DNA of 64,000 nucleotides from Bradyrhizobium sp. RP6 (lineage in GTDB: Bacteria > Pseudomonadota > Alphaproteobacteria > Rhizobiales > Xanthobacteraceae), in the NCBI RefSeq assembly GCF_003837805.1, contig NZ_RQIT01000001.1:558001-622000 (forward strand), read 5' to 3'. Shown here in pieces: positions 55,013 through 64,000 of this stretch; position 1 is the stretch's first letter, and every line of letters begins with the position of its first letter. The notes below the pieces were generated by a model. That model saw nothing but the letters and a program-made list of their open reading frames with translations, was not told the origin of the DNA and did not search any database. Position numbers and translations under genes: made by a program.

Positions 55013-55417
55013 ATGCACATCGACGGGCAATGCCATTGCGGGCAGATCACCTTTGAAGCCGAGATCGACCCCGAGGCCGTCTCGGTCTGCCATTGCCGGG
55101 ACTGTCAGACGCTGACGGGCTCGCCGTTCCGGGTCACCGCGATCTGTTCCGCGGCGGATGTCCGCCTGACCGCCGGCACGCCCAAAATCTACGGCAAGCG
55201 CGGCGACAACGGCCGGATGCGCTTCCAGCACTTCTGCGCCGACTGCGGTTCCCCGCTGTTCACCAGCGGCGAGGGCGACCAGGCCGACGATTGGGGCATC
55301 CGCTGGGGCAGCATCCGGCGACGCGATCAATTGCGACCGGTGCGGCAGATCTGGTGCCAGTCGGCGGCGGTGTGGATCGACGCCGTACCGTTGCTGCCGG
55401 GCAGGCCGCAAGATTGA
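55013..55417 (+). CDS. GFA family zinc protein
   Basis: A 134-residue protein of the glutathione-dependent formaldehyde-activating-like/CENP-V group. The zinc-binding cysteines lie in GQCHCGQITFE, VCHCRDCQTLTGSPF and HFCADCGSPLF. Most members are of unknown activity; formaldehyde-glutathione adduct formation is only shown for a few. AGGAGG precedes the ATG at 55013. It is between the lon terminator and tRNA-Val and has no linked partner. Confidence 0.88.
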   Translation: MHIDGQCHCGQITFEAEIDPEAVSVCHCRDCQTLTGSPFRVTAICSAADVRLTAGTPKIYGKRGDNGRMRFQHFCADCGSPLFTSGEGDQADDWGIRWGSIRRRDQLRPVRQIWCQSAAVWIDAVPLLPGRPQD

Positions 55418-55442
55418 GGTCCAACTCGCTGGGGTTGGGGTC

Positions 55443-55471
55443 TTGCCGGTTCGGGGCCCGTAGGGCTAAAG
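55443..55471 (+). promoter_or_regulatory. putative promoter of tRNA-Val
   Basis: TTGCCG (55443-55448), a 17-base spacer and CTAAAG (55466-55471), ten bases before the mature tRNA. Confidence 0.5.
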
Positions 55472-55480
55472 AGGCGGCGA

Positions 55481-55557
55481 GGGCGGTTAGCTCAGCTGGT
55501 TAGAGCATCTCGTTTACACCGAGAGGGTCCGCGGTTCGAATCCGTGACCGCCCACCA
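55481..55557 (+). tRNA. tRNA-Val (anticodon TAC)
   Basis: A 77-base cloverleaf. The acceptor stem GGGCGGT pairs with ACCGCCC, the anticodon stem TCTCG/CGAGA encloses TTTACAC, the T loop is TTCGAAT and CCA is encoded. Confidence 0.97.
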
Positions 55558-55774
55558 CTTTTCGATTTGCCGGGCCAAGCAGGCTGCCATGCCTGGGAGA
55601 CCAATTGGTGCATGGCATCAGCGCAAAGCCTCCATTCGGTCGGAGCTGGCTGGTTCGTTCGAAGGGCACATCACCCCGCCACCCGACCCTGCAACCCGCG
55701 ACCGGGCATGCCGACAGTCACCGTGGAGCGGTCACCTGCCCCACAGTGTCGCGTCGTCATTCCTGATGGACGTA

Positions 55775-56128
55775 TCAGGCCGTCTTGGTGAATAGTGTCA
55801 GGACGCCTTCGGCGATGTTGATCGCAACGACCTGCGCCGAGGTCAGACCCTTCGCCTTGAGCGCGGATGCCGCCTGGGGAGTGGCGTCAATCGTCTTCCG
55901 GAGCGATTGAATATCGTCATCGCTTGTCTGTGCGACGATCTCGTCGACCTTCGAGCGCACTGCTGGCTGCAAGTCCTTGATGTCGACAACCTGGATCTGG
56001 CGGATGACGGTGCTCTGAGCGGGCGGCGATTCTGCTCCCGGCTGCGACGATGTTCCCTGCGCCTGCACGAAAGTCGGCGTCCCGAAGGAGAGGGTTGCGA
56101 TAATGAGGGGTGCCACGATGCTGCGCAT
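55775..56128 (-). CDS. small secreted hypothetical protein
   Basis: A 117-residue exported protein. The signal peptide MRSIVAPLIIATLSFGTPTF ends near VQAQG. The mature part holds VVDIKDLQPAVRSKVDEIVA, then SLRKTIDATPQAASALKAKG and a final VVAINIAEGVLTLFTKTA helix. The mainly helical mature part has no cysteines. The ATG at 56128 is preceded by GGAAAGG at a good distance; an ATG at 56134 is also possible. No function is known to me. Confidence 0.68.
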   Translation of the reverse strand: MRSIVAPLIIATLSFGTPTFVQAQGTSSQPGAESPPAQSTVIRQIQVVDIKDLQPAVRSKVDEIVAQTSDDDIQSLRKTIDATPQAASALKAKGLTSAQVVAINIAEGVLTLFTKTA

Positions 56129-56364
56129 GGTCATGCCTTTCCAAGGTGAGCAACCTGAAAATGCTATCCACGAAATCTGGTTGTCGTCTGCTTCGGATGC
56201 GGCCATTCAGTGTAAGCTATGCGGCCACAATGCGAGCTTCTCCCGCCGGAACCGCAGCCATTCTCGGCAGCAGCGGCTGTGGTCCTCGCAGAATACTGCG
56301 TTACGATCCGGCCAGGGACCCGACGCAGGGTGAACCCCGCAATTGCGGGAACGGCGGATCGACA

Positions 56365-57246
56365 ATGCTAGGGATCAAAGACCGGATGGAACAGCCGAGC
56401 GGACACGAACTCAACGCCGACCAGATCGCCTATTGGAACGGCCCGAGCGGGCAGCGCTGGGCCGAGCGCCACGGGGTGCAGGAGAAGCTGCTCGGGCCCA
56501 TTGCCGATCTCCTGATCAACCGTGCCCGCTTGAAGCCGGGCGAGCGCGTGATCGACGTCGGCTGCGGCTCCGGTGCGACGACGGTGGCGATCGCAAAGGC
56601 GGTGGCGCCGGATGGCTTTGCGCTCGGGCTCGATGTGTCCGAGCCGATGCTGTCGCAGGCGCGTGCGTCGGCGCCGAAGGGGCTGCCGCTCGATTTCGTG
56701 CTGGCGGATGCAACCGTCCATCCGTTCGAGCCGGCGAGCTTTGATCTGCTCGCGTCGCGCTTCGGCGTGATGTTCTTCGCCGACCCCATTGCGTCCTTCA
56801 TCAATTTGCGCCGCGCGCTGAAGCCGTCAGGGGGGCTTGCTTTCGTCTGCTGGCGCGAGCCGAAGGAAAATCCCTGGATGATGGCGCCGCTAATGGCGGT
56901 CTACAAGCACGTGCCGAAGATGCCGCCGGTCGGGCCAGAGGAGCCGGGCCCGTTCGCCTTCGCATCGGAGGAGCGCGTGACGCGCATCCTCAAAGGCGCG
57001 GGCTTCGTCGATATGGCGATGGAGCCGCACAATCTCGCGATGGATATCGCGATCGGCGGTGGTCTCGATGCCGCCGTCGACGGCTCGCTCCAGATCGGCC
57101 CGGCCAGCCGCGCGCTTCAGGGCCATCCGCCGGAGACCTATGAGGCCGCAAAAGCCTCGATCCGCGAAGCGCTCGCGCCGTTCCTCAAGGGACAGACCGT
57201 CGAGTTGCAAGGCGCGATCTGGATCGTGACGGCGAAGGCGGCGTAA
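56365..57246 (+). CDS. class I SAM-dependent methyltransferase
   Basis: A 293-residue methyltransferase. Motif I reads VIDVGCGSGATTVAIAKAV, motif II LGLDVSEPMLSQARA, and the region FDLLASRFGVMFFADP carries motif IV. It resembles the UbiE/Methyltransf_11 group. The N-terminal AYWNGPSGQRWAERHGVQEK segment is typical of a Bradyrhizobium subgroup. The start at 56365 was chosen, with 56386 as the alternative. It is convergent with czcD, 26 bases apart. The substrate is unknown. Confidence 0.87.
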   Translation: MLGIKDRMEQPSGHELNADQIAYWNGPSGQRWAERHGVQEKLLGPIADLLINRARLKPGERVIDVGCGSGATTVAIAKAVAPDGFALGLDVSEPMLSQARASAPKGLPLDFVLADATVHPFEPASFDLLASRFGVMFFADPIASFINLRRALKPSGGLAFVCWREPKENPWMMAPLMAVYKHVPKMPPVGPEEPGPFAFASEERVTRILKGAGFVDMAMEPHNLAMDIAIGGGLDAAVDGSLQIGPASRALQGHPPETYEAAKASIREALAPFLKGQTVELQGAIWIVTAKAA

Positions 57247-57272
57247 GCGCCGCTCTCTCCGCGCAGGCCCCG

Positions 57273-58241
57273 TCACACCACATCATCCGGCGCCAGCGCG
57301 CAGCCGTTGTCGGGATGCGTCTCGACCTGAAGCGTGGTGTGGCCGATGCGGAATGACGTCTTCAGCAGCTGCGCCGTCTCCATCAGGAATGCGTCGCCGC
57401 TGCCTGCGGGCATGACCAGGTGGCAAGTCAGTGCCGTCTCGGTGGTGGAGATCGGCCAGACGTGGAGATCGTGGATTGCGGACACGCCCGGCCGCGCCAG
57501 CAAGAACGCCCTGATCGCGGCAAGGTCGGTGCCTTTGGGCGCCGCCGCCATCGACATGTCGATGGACCCGCGCAGCAGGCTGGTCGTGCTCCAGAGAATG
57601 GTAGCGCAGATGACGAGGCTGGCGACGGGATCGAGCCAGAGCCAGCCGGTCCAGATGATCAGCGCCGCCGAGACCACGACGCCGAGCGAGACCGCGGCGT
57701 CGGCCGCCATGTGCAGGTACGCGCCCTCGATGTTGATGTCGTCCTTGCGCCCGCGCGCGAACAGCATGGCGGTAAACCCGTTGATGAGGATGCCGATGCC
57801 GGCGACCACCATCACCGTTACGCCTGCGACGGGCTCGGGCTGCTGCAGGCGCAGGATCGCCTCCCAGCCGATCGCACCGGTTGCGACCAGCAGGAACACC
57901 GCGTTCGCAAGTGCCGCGAGGATGGTGGAGGCGCGCAGGCCGTAAGTGAAGCGGCCGCTCGGCGCGCGGCGCGCTGCGATCGAGGCCCCCCAGGCCACGA
58001 CCAGGCCGAGTACGTCGGAAAGATTGTGACCTGCGTCCGCCAGCAGGGCAGTGGAGTTGCCGACATAGCCGTAGATCGCCTCGGCCACGACCAGCGCGAT
58101 ATTGAGCGAAATGCCGATCGCGAATGCCATGCCGAAACTGGCGGGCGCATGGACATGGGCATGGCCGTGACCATGGCCATGATCATGGGCGTCGCCGGCA
58201 TGGTCATGGTGGTGATGACCGTGATGGTCGTGGCTTCCCAC
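57273..58241 (-). CDS. czcD: cation diffusion facilitator transporter
   Basis: A 322-residue CDF exporter. The His/Asp-rich N-terminus (HHGHHHHDHAGDAHDHGHG) probably binds metal. Six helices follow; the transport sites are HxxxD motifs in LLADAGHNLSDVLGL (helix 2) and LHMAADAAVSLGVV (helix 5). The C-terminal domain reads IHDLHVWPISTTE. Zn, Co or Cd is the likely cargo by family. It is the last gene of the czcCBA operon, starting two bases after the czcA stop. Confidence 0.93.
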   Translation of the reverse strand: MGSHDHHGHHHHDHAGDAHDHGHGHGHAHVHAPASFGMAFAIGISLNIALVVAEAIYGYVGNSTALLADAGHNLSDVLGLVVAWGASIAARRAPSGRFTYGLRASTILAALANAVFLLVATGAIGWEAILRLQQPEPVAGVTVMVVAGIGILINGFTAMLFARGRKDDINIEGAYLHMAADAAVSLGVVVSAALIIWTGWLWLDPVASLVICATILWSTTSLLRGSIDMSMAAAPKGTDLAAIRAFLLARPGVSAIHDLHVWPISTTETALTCHLVMPAGSGDAFLMETAQLLKTSFRIGHTTLQVETHPDNGCALAPDDVV

Positions 58242-58243
58242 CT

Positions 58244-62428
<4,185 letters not shown>

Positions 62429-62432
<4 letters not shown>

Positions 62433-63703
62433 CGTGCGCTCTCCCGCGCCAGCGTGAAGGGATTGCCGACGAGGCCCTCGATGATCGCAACGCCGGCGTG
62501 GAAATTCTGCAGCGCCTCCTGCTCGCGCAACCGCGCCTGGGTGACGCTCGCCTGCGCGTCGAGCACCTCGAGCAGGGTGAAGCGGCCCTGGCCGTAACCC
62601 TGCGAGATCGCCTCGGACGCCTCGACGGCCTTGGGGATCGCGGTCTCACGCAGCACGGCGAGCTCGCGCAGCGAGCCCTGGACCGAGTCATAGGCGCGGC
62701 CGGCAATCACGATCAGCGTGTTGCGATTCGCCTCGCGCTCGGCCCTGGTCTTGGCGAGGCTTTCCTGCGCCGAGAGGATGTTGCCCTGGTTCTGGTCGAA
62801 CACGGGGATCGGCACGGAGACGGTCAGGCGTGCCGCATCGTCGCCCGTTTCGTTGAAGTGGCGCCAGCCGGCGGCGATACGCACGTCGGGATAGGGTTTG
62901 AGTCGTGCCAGCAGCAGCTCGGCGTTGCGCTGCGCGTAAACGGCGGTCCAGCGCACCAGTTGCGGATTGGCATCGATGGCGGCGACAACCGCCTGGAAGG
63001 CGGGCGGCCGTCCGGTGGTGTCGAGCCGGCCGGAAACCTCGCCGAATTTCACGGCTGGATCGCCCATCAGCACCGCAAGCTCGCGCCGGGCGCTGGCCAG
63101 CGTCGCCTTGAAGCGCTCGCGGTCAGCTTTCACCAGGGCGGAGGCGACCTCCGCGCGGCCGGTCTCGGCGGGCGAGGAGGCGCCGGCCTCGACGCGGCGG
63201 CGCAGGAGCGGCGTCAAGCGGTCGATGGCGGCAATCTGCTCGTCGAGGATCTGAATGCGCCGCTGTGCGCCGAGCACGCTGAGGAAGGCGATCGCGGTCT
63301 CCGACAGCACCTCCAGCCTGACGGCCTTGCGCTGGATCGCGGCGGCTTCGACGCCGGCGACGCCTGCGGCAATCCGCGCATCGCGCTTGCCGAACAGCTC
63401 GAAGGCCTGGCTGATCTGCAGCGTGGTCTCGGCCGATCGCGTCCCGCGATATTTGCCCGAGCCGAAAGAATCATCCTGTTCGTAGGACAGTTCCGGGTTG
63501 AGGAGGGCGCCCGCCTGGATGCGCTGGCCGGTGGCGATGCCGACGTCGCGCTCGGCCGCCGTCAGGCGCGGACTTGCGGCCAGCGCGCGCGACAACGCGC
63601 TCCGCATCGTCAAAGTCTGGGCGTGAGTCGGCGCAATCGCGAGTCCGGCAATCAGACACGCCGCCACGCACGCCAGGCGCGCGGCCATTCCTCTGGAGAA
63701 CAT
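62429..63703 (-). CDS. czcC: TolC family outer-membrane channel (CzcC)
   Basis: A 424-residue outer-membrane efflux protein. The signal peptide region is MAARLACVAACLIAGLAIAP, followed by THAQ, where cleavage is likely. Two OEP repeats follow: TMRSALSRALAASPRLTAAE, SYEQDDSFGSGKYRG, then the second set including WRHFNETGDDAARLTVSVPI and PVFDQNQGNI. It gives the tripartite CzcCBA pump its exit channel. The ATG at 63703 starts the signal; a longer frame upstream overlaps the preceding gene and is unlikely. Confidence 0.92.
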
Positions 63704-63758
63704 GAAGTCGACCTGTAAAGGATGAACCCAATGGGCGCGGGACGCCCGACCAATCCGT

Positions 63759-64000
63759 TCAGGCAATATGTTTGGGAGGCGGGGAGTCGGTGTCGAGGAC
63801 AATTCCGGCGAGCCGGGGCGCATGTTGTGGGCTCGCTGCGGAAACAAGCGCGACCGATGCGGTCGACGGCGCCGGCTGTGTGACCGTCAGCGAAAAACAG
63901 CCATGACAATGATGGCTGCCGATGACCTTGTGGTCGCCGTGGCCTGCGGGGCTATCCAGGGCCGCGATCTCCGAGCCGCCGCCGGGCGTGGTGACGTCGA
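63759..64000 (-). CDS. small Cys/His metal-resistance-associated protein, 3' part
   Basis: The last 80 codons of a gene entering from the right, ending at the TGA at 63759-63761, 55 bases before czcC. Visible residues include SPAGHGDHKVIGSHHCHGC, then FSLTVTQPAPSTASVALVSA and a final DTDSPPPKHIA. The HHCHGC motif and placement ahead of czcCBA recall small periplasmic proteins at the head of Czc operons, such as CzcI. The start and any signal peptide lie outside the window, so the family is not settled. It is probably the first or an early gene of the operon. Confidence 0.65.
   Translation of the reverse strand, partial: DVTTPGGGSEIAALDSPAGHGDHKVIGSHHCHGCFSLTVTQPAPSTASVALVSAASPQHAPRLAGIVLDTDSPPPKHIA

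Noticed and set aside
52444..55050. An 868-codon open frame on the minus strand opposite lon, and similar long antisense frames (for example 34974-36515, 59129-60694, 15163-16887)
   Set aside because: They mirror real genes in GC-rich DNA, have Arg/His/Asp-skewed composition and no recognisable domain.
55544..55795. An 83-codon plus-strand frame starting inside tRNA-Val
   Set aside because: It overlaps the tRNA, has no ribosome-binding site and its residues resemble no protein family.

Overview
The window is high-GC DNA from an alphaproteobacterium of the order Hyphomicrobiales. It most resembles Bradyrhizobium or a close Nitrobacteraceae relative. The evidence is the gene order yceD-plsX-fabH-ihfA-merR, a GcrA-family regulator, a rhizobial-type Porin_2 porin, a glnB-glnA pair, nfeD beside a slipin, the order tig-clpP-clpX-lon, and several interspersed palindromic repeat families of the kind scattered through Bradyrhizobium intergenic DNA. 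It looks chromosomal: no insertion sequence, integrase, phage gene or CRISPR array was seen. These assignments come from reading protein motifs; no database search was run.

Layout. 1-4325: the end of a cytochrome bc1 chaperone gene, yceD, fatty-acid/phospholipid genes plsX and fabH, ihfA, a MerR regulator and tRNA-Pro. 4401-10287: a TetR regulator divergent from an HSL-type hydrolase with a palindromic operator between them, a small secreted protein, an SDR oxidoreductase, a hydrolase-fold protein without its nucleophile, and a MarR regulator. 10645-19237: a porin, a candidate small RNA, a GcrA paralogue, an acetamidase/formamidase, a YdcF protein, a DUF169 gene next to a saccharopine-dehydrogenase-like gene, and a FAD monooxygenase divergent from a MarR regulator. 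19206-28310: an extracellular polysaccharide locus (polymerase/ligase-like membrane protein, initiating sugar-phosphate transferase, GT4 glycosyltransferase, Wzz/ExoP-type protein, GNAT/FemAB-type acyltransferase, deacetylase-like protein). 28307-38084: DUF2842, heme A synthase, O-acetylhomoserine sulfhydrylase, CoA-binding protein, crotonase-like protein, thioesterase, rplM-rpsI, a diguanylate cyclase and an AI-2E-type transporter. 38363-47792: a glutamine amidotransferase, nfeD-slipin, glnA and glnB with a sigma-54-type promoter, the NAD(P)HX repair enzyme, a HigBA-type toxin-antitoxin pair and a multicopper-oxidase-like protein. 47947-55557: tRNA-Leu, the protein quality-control genes tig, clpP, clpX and lon, a GFA protein and tRNA-Val. 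55775-64000: a small secreted protein, a methyltransferase and a heavy-metal efflux operon (small Cys/His protein, czcC, czcB, czcA, czcD).

The least ordinary signal is a run of proteins that keep an enzyme fold but have lost catalytic residues. They are a hydrolase without its nucleophile (8592-9704), an ExoP-type protein with a broken Walker A and no tyrosine tail (23620-25905), a CE4 deacetylase fold without its metal ligands (27264-28310), a crotonase without either catalytic glutamate (32319-33143) and a multicopper-oxidase fold with three of four copper motifs erased (46488-47792). Two of the five lie in the polysaccharide locus. Other signals worth a second look are the terminated, apparently gene-free transcript at 12224-12423, the 10-bp inverted repeat with 40-bp spacing upstream of glnB, and three nested inverted repeats between the FAD monooxygenase and its MarR regulator.
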